This document shows, piece after piece, positions 8,646 to 17,241 of a stretch of DNA of 64,000 nucleotides. How positions within the stretch are numbered: position 1 is the stretch's first letter; each line of letters starts with the position of its first letter. Made by a program: the position numbers and the translations under genes. Source of the DNA: Novosphingobium subterraneum (GTDB lineage: Bacteria > Pseudomonadota > Alphaproteobacteria > Sphingomonadales > Sphingomonadaceae); NCBI RefSeq assembly GCF_000807925.1, contig NZ_JRVC01000015.1, forward strand, positions 62,001-126,000. Direction: 5' to 3'. Under the pieces are notes generated by a model that saw nothing but the letters and a program-made list of their open reading frames with translations, did not search any database and had not been told where the DNA came from.

Positions 8646-9824
8646 TCACATCTGCGGTTCGGGGAGGTCCGGATCGTCCTGCAGATACCAGTCCAGCCAT
8701 TCGTGGAAGTACTGGTTGCCGCGCTCGTTGCGACCGAACACCAGCTCGTCATGCGCGCCGGTTTCGAGGCCCTTCTGGATTTCGAGGCCGATGAGGTAGT
8801 CTTCCGTATAGGTGACGTCGCGGAAGAAGTTCATCGCCGCTTCGACGTTTGCGCGGTCCTCCTCGTCGCGGATCGGTTCGCGGCGCAGGTAGTTGAGCAC
8901 GGTGCGGTTCTCGCCCGGCGTCGGTCCGGGGAAGAGCTGGGCGACCTGGGTGATCTCTGGCGCGATGAAGGCCGAGACGTTGGGGAACATGATACGGACG
9001 AAATCGAAACCGTTGTTCTCCTGCGTGCCCCACTCCTCGCGCGGGATGTCCTTCAGGGCATCAGCGATCTTGTGGTGCGGGAAGCCGATGCGCTGGTGCG
9101 GGCCGAAGCCTTCGTAGTGCATGCAGTTCGATGGCGTGCGCGGGAAGATCGTTTCGGGGTGGAGCGAGGCAAAGTGATACCCTTCAAGATAGCCGTCATA
9201 GGCGATCTTCCAGTTGGCGCCCTCGATCACGCGGCTGCCCATGTAGGTCCACTTGTCGAACTCGAGCGCTTCGAAATCCTCGAGGAAACCACGATAGAAC
9301 GCATCAACATCGATCGGTGCGTTGGGGGTGAGCACGACAAAGATCATGCCCGCCTTTTCCTGACACGGCAGCTCGCGCAGGCCCAGTTCCGACTTGCGGA
9401 CCTCGCCGAACTTCGATGCTTCGGAAATGCCGATCAGCTTGCCGTCCTGGCCGAAGGTCCAGCCGTGGTACTTGCAAGTGAAGCGCGGGCAATTGCCGTG
9501 GCCTTCGTTCGCCACCGGAGCGCCGCGATGCGAGCAGACATTCAGGAAGGCGCGGACCTTGCCGGTCTTGTCGCGATTGATCAGCACCGGCATGCCGACG
9601 GCATCCATCGCCTTGTAATCGCCGGGGTTGGGCATTTCGGCGGTGAAGGCAAGCATCAGCGGCACGCGCTTGAACACCAGCTCCATTTCCGCCTTCCACT
9701 GGTCCGGGTCAGTGTAGCTGCGCACCGGCACGCGCTTGGTGCTGTCGGTCAGGAAGGTCTTCTTGTTCTCGACATAGTCGCGCATGATTTCAGCGACTTG
9801 TCCGATGCGCTCGATACGGTCCAT
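8646..9824 (-). CDS. Rieske [2Fe-2S] ring-hydroxylating oxygenase alpha subunit
   Basis: 392-aa catalytic subunit that would hydroxylate or demethylate an aromatic or alicyclic substrate with O2. The Rieske ligands are C97, H99, C117 and H120. The mononuclear-iron domain has bridging D210 and facial-triad histidines H217 and H222 in DGYLEGYHFASLH. The third acidic ligand is probably in the TYTEDYLIGLE helix. ATG 9824 with GGAGAGG upstream is preferred over an extended frame. No beta subunit, ferredoxin or reductase lies next to it, so electron partners are elsewhere or are the nearby flavoprotein. It is divergent from an acyl-CoA ligase across 146 bp. Confidence 0.92.
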   Translation of the reverse strand: MDRIERIGQVAEIMRDYVENKKTFLTDSTKRVPVRSYTDPDQWKAEMELVFKRVPLMLAFTAEMPNPGDYKAMDAVGMPVLINRDKTGKVRAFLNVCSHRGAPVANEGHGNCPRFTCKYHGWTFGQDGKLIGISEASKFGEVRKSELGLRELPCQEKAGMIFVVLTPNAPIDVDAFYRGFLEDFEALEFDKWTYMGSRVIEGANWKIAYDGYLEGYHFASLHPETIFPRTPSNCMHYEGFGPHQRIGFPHHKIADALKDIPREEWGTQENNGFDFVRIMFPNVSAFIAPEITQVAQLFPGPTPGENRTVLNYLRREPIRDEEDRANVEAAMNFFRDVTYTEDYLIGLEIQKGLETGAHDELVFGRNERGNQYFHEWLDWYLQDDPDLPEPQM

Positions 9825-9878
9825 CTGGGTATTGCCTCTCCGTGGCCTTGTAGCCAATGTTGCTTGCGACCATGCCGT

Positions 9879-9888
9879 GCACCGGTGC
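9879..9888. promoter_or_regulatory. Palindrome between Rieske and acyl-CoA ligase genes
   Basis: GCACCGGTGC is a perfect 10-bp palindrome midway in the 146-bp divergent intergenic region. It is a candidate operator for shared control of both operons. It is short enough to arise by chance in GC-rich DNA. Confidence 0.3.
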
Positions 9889-9970
9889 GGTGCGAAAGCT
9901 GTGACAGGGGCTAGGTTACTCACCTTTTCGCCAATTGCTGAAGCGCTCGGGCGCTTGGAACAAGCAGGGC

Positions 9971-11596
9971 ATGAACGAGAACACTGCAAAACCCTGGGAC
10001 TGGCTGCCGATTCCTGCACCGCATCAGCGCGAATTTGCGCAAGGGTCGGCATGGCAGCGCAAGACGCTGGCAGACCTTGCCCGTGAGCGGGCCGCGGCGA
10101 CGCCGGACTTCGTGTGCTTCATCGATGGGGAAGGGCAGTACACCTTCGCACAGGTGCTGGCCGAGGCCGAGGCACTGTCTGCCTCGATGCAGGATCGCGG
10201 GCTGCGCAGCGGAGACGTGGTTGCGTTTCAGGTGCCCAACTGGCGCGAAGCAGCCGTGATCAATCTGGCGGCGGCGCTTTCGGGCCTTGTCGTCAATCCG
10301 ATCGTGCCGATCTACCGTGACGCCGAAGTGACGATGATGCTCGGCGATTGCCGTGCCCGCGCGATCTTCGTGCCGGAGGTGTGGCGCAAGGTGGACTATG
10401 CGGCGATGGCGCGACGCTGCCAGCAGTCGCTCCCCGATCTCGCACATGTCTTCACGGTACGCGGTGACGGGCCTGACGATTTTGCGGCGCTGGTGGCCGC
10501 CGGGCGCGGCGTGCCCTTCGATGCCCCTGAGGTTGACCCGCTGGGCGTGAAGATGGTGCTCTATACATCGGGCACCACCGGACGCCCCAAGGGCGTGTTG
10601 CATAGCCACTGCACGCTGGCCCATATCGTCGCTGCCAGCGGGCGGCATTGGGGCCTGGCGGAAGGTGAGGCGACGCTGATGCCCTCGCCGGTCACGCATG
10701 TATCCGGTTACGCCAACGGCCTCGAAGCGCCATTCATCTGCGGAATTCGCTCCGTCCTGATGGAAGCCTGGAACGCCGACGAGGCGCTCGCCCTGATAGA
10801 GCAGCACGATCTTGTCGGCACAGTGGCGGCAACACCGTTTCTGGTGGAACTGGCGGCGGCTGCGCGGGCTGCCGGCACGGGCCTGCCGAGCTTTCGCTTT
10901 TTCGCATGCGGTGGCGCGGCCGTGCCGGCAGACCTCATCCCGGCGGCCAACGCTGCCTTCGAGAACTGCAGGGCATTCCGCGTGTTCGGTGCATCCGAAG
11001 TGCCGCTGGTGACATTCGGTTGGCCCCGCGACGAAAGTCTTGCCGCCACTACCGACGGTGAAGTGGTGGACTACGAAGTCCGCATTGTCGACCACGAGGA
11101 CCACGCCTTGCCGCGCGGAGTAGAAGGCGAGATCCTTGCACGTGGCCCTGGCATGATGATGGGATACGCCGACGCAGCACAGACCGCCGAGGCGATCACG
11201 CCGGACGGCTTCTTCCGCACCGGCGACCTTGGCGTGCTGGACGATTCTGGCGCAGTCACGATCACGGGTCGCAAGAAGGACCTCATCATTCGCGGTGGCG
11301 AGAACATCTCGGCCAAGGAAATCGAGGACGTGCTGCACACGCACCCTGCGGTGAAGGAAGCGGCGATCGTTGCCATGCCGCACGAGCGCCTTGGCGAAGG
11401 CGTTTGCGCCTATGTCATCCTTGCAGGCGAGGCCGGCAGCGGGGACCTGGTGGCACACGTTTCCGCATCGGGCCTTGCCCGTCAGAAGATCCCCGAGCGG
11501 TTCGAATTCGTCAGCGATTTCCCGCGTACGGCCAGCGGCAAGGTACGCAAGGACATGCTGCGGGCGATGGTGCGAGCAGCCTTATTGGAGGGCTGA
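9971..11596 (+). CDS. AMP-dependent acyl-CoA synthetase/ligase
   Basis: 541-aa ANL-superfamily ligase converting a carboxylic acid, ATP and CoA to an acyl-CoA. P-loop LYTSGTTGRPKG is near residue 196, the A5-like motif FGASEVP follows, then RTGDLG, and the C-terminal catalytic lysine motif TASGKVRKD. The length and PWDWLPIP start resemble cyclohexanecarboxylate-CoA ligase or medium-chain ligases. The frame extends 36 nt upstream to a TTG; ATG 9971 is chosen although its ribosome-binding site is weak. It is divergent from the Rieske operon, suggesting CoA activation of the substrate or product. Confidence 0.88.
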   Translation: MNENTAKPWDWLPIPAPHQREFAQGSAWQRKTLADLARERAAATPDFVCFIDGEGQYTFAQVLAEAEALSASMQDRGLRSGDVVAFQVPNWREAAVINLAAALSGLVVNPIVPIYRDAEVTMMLGDCRARAIFVPEVWRKVDYAAMARRCQQSLPDLAHVFTVRGDGPDDFAALVAAGRGVPFDAPEVDPLGVKMVLYTSGTTGRPKGVLHSHCTLAHIVAASGRHWGLAEGEATLMPSPVTHVSGYANGLEAPFICGIRSVLMEAWNADEALALIEQHDLVGTVAATPFLVELAAAARAAGTGLPSFRFFACGGAAVPADLIPAANAAFENCRAFRVFGASEVPLVTFGWPRDESLAATTDGEVVDYEVRIVDHEDHALPRGVEGEILARGPGMMMGYADAAQTAEAITPDGFFRTGDLGVLDDSGAVTITGRKKDLIIRGGENISAKEIEDVLHTHPAVKEAAIVAMPHERLGEGVCAYVILAGEAGSGDLVAHVSASGLARQKIPERFEFVSDFPRTASGKVRKDMLRAMVRAALLEG

Positions 11597-11636
11597 TCGA
11601 CCAGCTTCTCACCCACATCGAAGAACCACTTCAGCG

Positions 11637-11654
11637 TGTTTCCCCGGGGAAACA
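11637..11654. repeat. 18-bp perfect palindrome between convergent genes
   Basis: TGTTTCCCCGGGGAAACA is a perfect palindrome located 40 bp after the acyl-CoA ligase stop and 40 bp before the 3' end of the convergent Lrp gene. As RNA it would form a 7-bp stem with a CCGG loop on either strand. No U-tract follows, so a classical terminator is doubtful; a protein site or an attenuating hairpin is also possible. Confidence 0.5.
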
Positions 11655-11694
11655 ATCGCCAAATCGGTTCTTGATGTCGTGAGCGCTGCGGCTC

Positions 11695-12183
11695 TCAATC
11701 GTCGTCGGGGACCACTTCCGGCTTGGTGATCTTGGCCATGCGGGCGTTGTACTTGACCGTCTTGACCGCAATCGAGGTTTCCACGTGGTGGACGCCGTCG
11801 ATGGACAAGATCTTGTCGGAGGCCAGTTCGACCAGTTCGTCCAATTCGTCGATCAGGCTCATCGCAGTGATGTTGAACTGGCCCATGGTGATCAGCACGG
11901 CGTTGACGCCCGGCACCTCGGCGATGATCTGTGCCACTTCGCGGACACGGTCGACATCGGCCTGGACGTTGATGAAAGCGAGACGGGCGAGCTTGCCCAT
12001 TTCGAACCCGGTGATCGCGGTAAAGGCGATCAGGCCGTCCTGCTGCAGCCGCTTGATGCGCCCGCGCACGGTGCCTTCGGTAACGCCGAGTTCTGCCGCG
12101 ATCTTGCGGTTGGAGATGCGTGCGTCGAGCGCCAGCATGTCGACCAGCTGGCGGTCAAGTGCGTCAAGCTGAACCGCGGCCAT
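11695..12183 (-). CDS. Lrp/AsnC family regulator, pair 1 type A
   Basis: 162-aa feast/famine regulator. The N-terminal HTH contains ISNRKIAAELGVTEGTVRGR; a RAM (ligand-sensing, oligomerising) domain follows, with GQFNITAMSLI. It ends in KTVKYNARMAKI. The ATG overlaps the stop of the upstream regulator by 1 nt (ATGA), so both are made from one mRNA. Its HTH is strikingly like that of the gene at 60718-61245 and unlike that of its own neighbour. It probably controls the adjacent acyl-CoA ligase/Rieske genes, perhaps as a hetero-oligomer; this is inference. Confidence 0.9.
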   Translation of the reverse strand: MAAVQLDALDRQLVDMLALDARISNRKIAAELGVTEGTVRGRIKRLQQDGLIAFTAITGFEMGKLARLAFINVQADVDRVREVAQIIAEVPGVNAVLITMGQFNITAMSLIDELDELVELASDKILSIDGVHHVETSIAVKTVKYNARMAKITKPEVVPDDD

Positions 12184-12686
12184 CAGGCGTTCCCTCCATT
12201 GCCGCGGCTCTCGCCGGGGCGGCCCTCGATCGGAGCGACGTCGAACTGGTACTTGATGATGTCGACCACGATGTGTGGCGTCAGCGTGCGGATGCCGCGC
12301 ACGGTGGAAAGCTTGTCGAGCAGGAATTCCGAAAGGTCGTCGAAATCGTGCAGGGCGACGAGCATGTCGATGTCGTAGCGACCAGTCACCATGTGCGCAG
12401 CGACCACTTCGGGCAGGGCGCCCAGTTCCTGCGCGACCTCTGACGCCGGGCGGCCGTCAACCTCGACCGAGATGCGCAGCAGGACGTTGAAACCGTGGGC
12501 GGTGAAGTCCGACACAGCGACAACGCGCAATTGGTTGGCATCTTCCATGCGGCGGATGCGGGTTGACACCGTCGTCGCCGTAAGCCCCAGGACTTCGGCG
12601 ATCTGCTGGTTGTTGGCCCGCCCGTTCGCCCGCAATTCGCGGATGATCGCCTGGTCGGTCGCGTCGAAACTGAAAATCTGGCTCAT
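12183..12686 (-). CDS. Lrp/AsnC family regulator, pair 1 type B
   Basis: 167-aa Lrp/AsnC protein: HTH NNQQIAEVLGLTATTVSTRI, then a RAM domain with the GRYDIDMLVALHD segment. ATG 12686 (MSQIFSFD) is chosen for GGGGAC upstream; an ATG 15 nt earlier lacks a site. It is the first gene of a two-regulator transcript. Shared blocks such as RVVAVSDFTAHGF and EVAQEL make it the counterpart of the gene at 61242-61733. The C-terminal extension after IIKYQFDVAPIEG is Gly/Arg rich and probably disordered. Confidence 0.9.
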   Translation of the reverse strand: MSQIFSFDATDQAIIRELRANGRANNQQIAEVLGLTATTVSTRIRRMEDANQLRVVAVSDFTAHGFNVLLRISVEVDGRPASEVAQELGALPEVVAAHMVTGRYDIDMLVALHDFDDLSEFLLDKLSTVRGIRTLTPHIVVDIIKYQFDVAPIEGRPGESRGNGGNA

Positions 12687-12871
12687 CGGTCCCCGCGCCA
12701 TGGTGCCGTGACGGCAGACCTTGCGGTTTGCGCAGCAACACCGCGACCGTCAACCTCAAACTGCTGGTCAAGCGCGCAGTTAACGCACTTTTCCGTAAGT
12801 TGTCAGCCTGCCGTCCCGCTTTCGACACACGCAAGTCAAAACGGTGAAACGAAAATCCGACAACTACTGGA

Positions 12872-14134
12872 TCATTCCTGTGCGCCCTGTTCGTGGCTGC
12901 AATCGAGCCAGAGATGATGGGCATCGATCCTCAATTTCGTCTCGGCCCGCAGCGCTGCGGCCCGTGCCTGGGTTTCGGCCAGAGCTGCATCCTTTGCCTG
13001 ACGCTCGGCGAGAAGCAGATCGGCGAGATCGACGTGACCGAGGCGATTGCCGGCCTCCAGCCGGTCGGCCGCACGCCTGCTGCTGGCTGCGGCCGCCGCT
13101 GTCGCCTTCCATGCCTGCACTGTCCCGAGCGCTGCCGAGTAGTCTGTCGTGGCCATCTCGATCACGTCGAAACGGGCGCTGGCGGCTTCGGCAACAGCAA
13201 CTTGCGCCTCGGCTGCGGCCTGATCGGAGAGCGCTGCGCGGTAGCGGCCGCCGATCGGCATCGAAAACACGATTCCGGCGCCACGTTCCAGTCCGCCCCG
13301 TTCGCTGAAGAACTGCGCGCCGATAGTCGGATCGGCGATGCGGTTGCGACGGCTGCGCTCAGCCAGGGCGGCGAGCCGCTCGGATTCGGCCAATGCCGCG
13401 GGGAGTTCATGATTGCAGGTCATGACGGCTTCGCGCAGGCGGGCAAGTTCCTCAGGTGGCAGCCCCGGCTTGGACAACGGTGGCGCTTCGGCAGGCAAGG
13501 CCAGTTGCGGGAACTGGGCGACCAGCCTTTCGCGCGCAATTCCTGCCCCGGAAAGCGCCGCATCCAGCCCGGCGCGGTTCATGGCGGCCTCGGCCATGGC
13601 ACGGTCGGCATCCACTTGCGCAGCATCCTGCACGCGCACCTGGCTGTCCACTGCCCGATAGGCGCGCTCCAGCGTCTGTTGCGTCTGGGCCAGCGTGCTG
13701 GCCTCGGCAGCTGCCGCGACCCAATCCCACCACAGCTCGTTCAGTTGCAGCGCCAGCTGGTGGCGGGCGTCTTCGGCGCGCAGTTCGGCAACGCGGACAC
13801 CGAGAGCGCCGGCCTTGCGGTCAAGCGCGGACTTGCCCGGCAGGCGGATGGGACGCTCGAGCGAGACGGTGTATTCAGCGTAGCGCCCTTCGTCCTGGAT
13901 GGTGCGCCGGCTGACATCGCCGGACACCGTGAACTCGTTCTGGGTGGCACCTAGCGCGTTCGCCTCCTGCCGTGCGGCTTCAACCCTGGCATCGGCCGCG
14001 CGAGAGCGGGGGTGGGCCTCGATCGCCTCCACGACGGCGGCATCGGAGAGGCCGGGGAGCGACTGGTCGCTGGTCTGGGCAAGGAGCGGGGCCGCCATCA
14101 GCAGCGGCCATGCAAGAACAAGATTGTACTTCAT
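12872..14134 (-). CDS. TolC/CzcC-family outer-membrane efflux protein
   Basis: 420-aa outer-membrane channel of an RND tripartite pump. A signal peptide ends near PLLAQ, followed by two tandem OEP repeats rich in Ala/Glu coiled-coil helices (ARVEAARQEANALGA and similar). It is a CzcC-like protein, with the His-containing C-terminus (IDAHHLWLDCSHEQ). The ATG overlaps the stop of the pump gene by 4 nt. It is the last gene of the metal efflux operon; the next region downstream is a 170-bp gap before the Lrp pair promoter. Confidence 0.9.
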   Translation of the reverse strand: MKYNLVLAWPLLMAAPLLAQTSDQSLPGLSDAAVVEAIEAHPRSRAADARVEAARQEANALGATQNEFTVSGDVSRRTIQDEGRYAEYTVSLERPIRLPGKSALDRKAGALGVRVAELRAEDARHQLALQLNELWWDWVAAAAEASTLAQTQQTLERAYRAVDSQVRVQDAAQVDADRAMAEAAMNRAGLDAALSGAGIARERLVAQFPQLALPAEAPPLSKPGLPPEELARLREAVMTCNHELPAALAESERLAALAERSRRNRIADPTIGAQFFSERGGLERGAGIVFSMPIGGRYRAALSDQAAAEAQVAVAEAASARFDVIEMATTDYSAALGTVQAWKATAAAAASSRRAADRLEAGNRLGHVDLADLLLAERQAKDAALAETQARAAALRAETKLRIDAHHLWLDCSHEQGAQE

Positions 14135-17100
14135 GCTGAAGCGCCTTCCATCCCGCCATCGAGCGCAGCGCGCTCGGCGGAATTTTCGCCGAACCGCTCA
14201 TAGAGCATCGGCAGGAGGAACAGGGTGAGCAGCGTCGAGGTGAAGAGACCGCCAATCACGACGATCGCCAACGGCCGCTGGATCTCCGAGCCCGGACCAC
14301 TGGCAAACAGCAGCGGCACGAGGCCGAAGGCGGTGATCGCGGCGGTCATCAGCACCGGGCGGAGACGACGCTCTGCACCCTGGCGGACGGCTCGCTCCAG
14401 GGTCAGTCCCTGATCGCGCAACTGGCGGAAATACGTGACCATGACGAGCCCGTTGAGCACGGCGATGCCGAGCAGGGCGATGAACCCGACCGAGGCGGGC
14501 ACCGAGAGATACTCGCCCGACACCGCCAGCGTCACGATCCCGCCCACGACTGCGAAGGGAATCATCGCGATGATCAGCAGTGAGGCCCTGATCGAGCGCA
14601 AGGTCCAGAACAGCACGCCGAAGATCAGCAGCAAGGCAATCGGCAGGACTACACCGAGCCGGGCCGAGGCGCGCTGCTGGTTCTCGAACTGACCGCCCCA
14701 TTCCAGGCGATATCCGGGCGGCAGCTGGATATTGGCGGCAATGTCGGCCTTGGCCTCGTCGACGAAACCGACGAGATCCCGCCCCGAAACGAAAGCCTGC
14801 ACCACCGCAAAGCGCGATCCGTTCTCGTGGTCGAGCTTGACCGGGCCTTCGACCTGATGGACGCGGGCCACATCACCTACGCGCAGCAGCGTGCCGTCGG
14901 GACTGCGGATCAACTGGTTCGCGAAGACATCGAGGCTCCCGGCATTGGCCGGATCGCCCTTTATCACGATCGGCACGCGCCGATGGCTTTGCGCAACCAC
15001 GCCCGCGTCGGTCCCTTCGAGCTGGGCGCGCAGCACGTCCTGCAGTTCGGCAACCGGCATTCCGGCACGGCCCGCAGCCAAGCGGTCAATATCGATCTGC
15101 AGGTAATCGACCTTGTCGTCCGCCAGGGTCTTGACCTCGGTAACGCCACCGATCCTGCGCAGCCGATCCTGTGCCTTGGCGGCAATCTGACCGAGGGTTT
15201 CAAGGTCGGGCCCGAAGATCTTGAGCGCCAGATCGCCCCGCACGCCGGTAAGCATTTCCGAAACGCGCATCTCGATGGGCTGGGTGAACGATGCTTCGAC
15301 GCCGGGCATTTCCTCCATGGCGAGGCGAATCTGCTCGATCAGCCATTCCTTGTCCTGCTCGCGCCATTCCTCGCGCGGCTTCAGGCGCATGAAGGTATCG
15401 GTATCGTTGAGCGACATCGGGTCCAGGCCGAGTTCATCAGCACCAACACGGGCGATGATGTCCTGCACCTCGGGCACCTTCGACATGATCAGCTTCTGGG
15501 CCTTGAGGTCTCCCGCGATGGTGTGGTCCAGCCCGATGCTCGGCTGCTTTTCGAGCTGCATCAGCACAGCGCCTTCGTCCATCGTCGGCATGAAGGTCTT
15601 GCCGATGAAGCCATAGGCAACCGCCGCTGCCAGCAGCGACCCGCCGGCCATGCCGTAGACGCGCGTCCGGTTTTCGAACGCCCATTGCAGGGCCGAATGA
15701 TAGCGGGGATTCAACTGGCGCATCAGCCATGGGTCGTCGTGGCCTCCATCCTGCTTCAGGCCGAAGTAGGACAGGACCGGGATCAGCGTGAGCGACAGGA
15801 CCAGGGCGCCGGCCAGTGCCAGCACGATCGTCATCGCCACCGGGCCGAACAGCTTGCCCTCCAATCCTTGCAGCGTGAGCAGCGGCAGGAACACCAGCGC
15901 AATGATCGCCATGCCCGAGGCAACCGGGGTTGCCACTTCGCTGGTGGCGACAAGAACCTGATGGAGCTTGCTGGTCGAGCCGTGGTGCGGATGGGCAAAG
16001 CGATCGACCACGTTTTCGACCACGACCACCGCGCCATCGACCAACATGCCGATGGCAATGGCAAGGCCGCCAAGGCTCATCAGGTTGGCCGACATGCCCA
16101 GCCAGCGCATCAGGATGAAGGTGATCAGCGTTGCCATGGGCAGGGCTGCCGCCACGATCAGGGAGGCGCGGACGTTGCCGAGAAACAGGAACAGCAGCAG
16201 GACGACAAGCACGCTCGCCTCGATCAGGGCCTTCTCCACGGTCGAGACAGCGTGGCCGACCAGTTCGGACCGATCGTAGAACACGTCGATCGTCATGCCC
16301 TGGGGCAGACCGCTTTCGATTTCGGTCATGCGCGTCTTGACGTTTTCGACGACCTTGCTGGCATCGGCGCCGCGCAGGGCGATGACGAGCCCTTGGACCG
16401 CCTCGCCCGTGCCGTTCTTGGTCACGGCGCCATAGCGGGTCAGGCTTCCGGTGGTTACCGTCGCCACGTCGCCAAGGCGCAGGACAGTGCCGGCCTGGCT
16501 GCGGATGACGATGGCGCGAAGGTCATCGGCGGTCTGGATGGCGCCCACCGAGCGCACGATCAGCGTGCTTTCGCCATTGGCCAGCCTGCCGGCGCCATCG
16601 TTGCGATTGCCGCTTTCGATGGCGGTCTGGAGATCGTGATAGGTCAGGCCTGCCGCCGCGAGGGCGCCGGGATCGGGCCGAACCTCGAACGTCTCGGCAT
16701 GGCCACCGAGCGAGTTCACGTCAGCCACGCCGGGCACCGTGCGCAGGGCAGGGCGGATGACCCAATCGAGCACGCGGCGCTTTTCCGCCAGCGATTGCGG
16801 ACCTTCGATGGTGAACATGTAGACGTCGGAGAGCGGCGTCGAGATCGGCGCGAGGCCGCCTTCCACCGACGAGGGCAGATCGGCCATGACGTTGTTGAGA
16901 CGTTCGGCGACCTGGGTGCGCGCCCAGTAGATGTCGGTACTGTCGGAGAAGTCGATGGTGATGTCGGCAATGCCGTACTTGGCGGCCGAGCGCAGGATCT
17001 CCTGGTTGGGGATGCCCAGCATCTCCATTTCGATAGGGGTGATGACGCGGCTTTCGACCTCCTCCGGCGTCATCCCCGGAGCCTTCATGATGATCTTGAC

Positions 17101-17241
17101 CTGCGTGGTCGAGATATCGGGGAATGCGTCAATCGGCAGGTTCTGGAACGACCAGCCTCCGAAAATCGCCAGCGCCAGCGCGAGGCCAAGCACGGCAAGC
17201 CGTGCCCCCAGCGACCATTCAACTAGGCGTCTCAGCATCAC
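14131..17241 (-). CDS. CzcA/CusA-family HME-RND heavy-metal efflux pump
   Basis: 1036-aa inner-membrane proton/metal antiporter with 12 predicted membrane spans and two large periplasmic loops. The fourth-helix signature reads LAIAIGMLVDGAVVVVEN near residues 388-405. It therefore keeps the second Asp and the Glu of the CzcA proton relay, but has AIAIG where classical CzcA has DFG, which resembles CusA-type sequences. The exported ion (divalent Zn/Co/Cd/Ni or monovalent Cu/Ag) cannot be fixed from this. It overlaps both neighbours by 4 nt (ATGA), so pump, adaptor and channel are translationally coupled. Confidence 0.93.
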   Translation of the reverse strand: MMLRRLVEWSLGARLAVLGLALALAIFGGWSFQNLPIDAFPDISTTQVKIIMKAPGMTPEEVESRVITPIEMEMLGIPNQEILRSAAKYGIADITIDFSDSTDIYWARTQVAERLNNVMADLPSSVEGGLAPISTPLSDVYMFTIEGPQSLAEKRRVLDWVIRPALRTVPGVADVNSLGGHAETFEVRPDPGALAAAGLTYHDLQTAIESGNRNDGAGRLANGESTLIVRSVGAIQTADDLRAIVIRSQAGTVLRLGDVATVTTGSLTRYGAVTKNGTGEAVQGLVIALRGADASKVVENVKTRMTEIESGLPQGMTIDVFYDRSELVGHAVSTVEKALIEASVLVVLLLFLFLGNVRASLIVAAALPMATLITFILMRWLGMSANLMSLGGLAIAIGMLVDGAVVVVENVVDRFAHPHHGSTSKLHQVLVATSEVATPVASGMAIIALVFLPLLTLQGLEGKLFGPVAMTIVLALAGALVLSLTLIPVLSYFGLKQDGGHDDPWLMRQLNPRYHSALQWAFENRTRVYGMAGGSLLAAAVAYGFIGKTFMPTMDEGAVLMQLEKQPSIGLDHTIAGDLKAQKLIMSKVPEVQDIIARVGADELGLDPMSLNDTDTFMRLKPREEWREQDKEWLIEQIRLAMEEMPGVEASFTQPIEMRVSEMLTGVRGDLALKIFGPDLETLGQIAAKAQDRLRRIGGVTEVKTLADDKVDYLQIDIDRLAAGRAGMPVAELQDVLRAQLEGTDAGVVAQSHRRVPIVIKGDPANAGSLDVFANQLIRSPDGTLLRVGDVARVHQVEGPVKLDHENGSRFAVVQAFVSGRDLVGFVDEAKADIAANIQLPPGYRLEWGGQFENQQRASARLGVVLPIALLLIFGVLFWTLRSIRASLLIIAMIPFAVVGGIVTLAVSGEYLSVPASVGFIALLGIAVLNGLVMVTYFRQLRDQGLTLERAVRQGAERRLRPVLMTAAITAFGLVPLLFASGPGSEIQRPLAIVVIGGLFTSTLLTLFLLPMLYERFGENSAERAALDGGMEGASA

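Noticed and set aside
14827-17226. 800-codon plus-strand open frame
   Set aside because: It lies fully opposite the CzcA-like pump, has low-complexity His/Gln/Asp composition and no ribosome-binding site.
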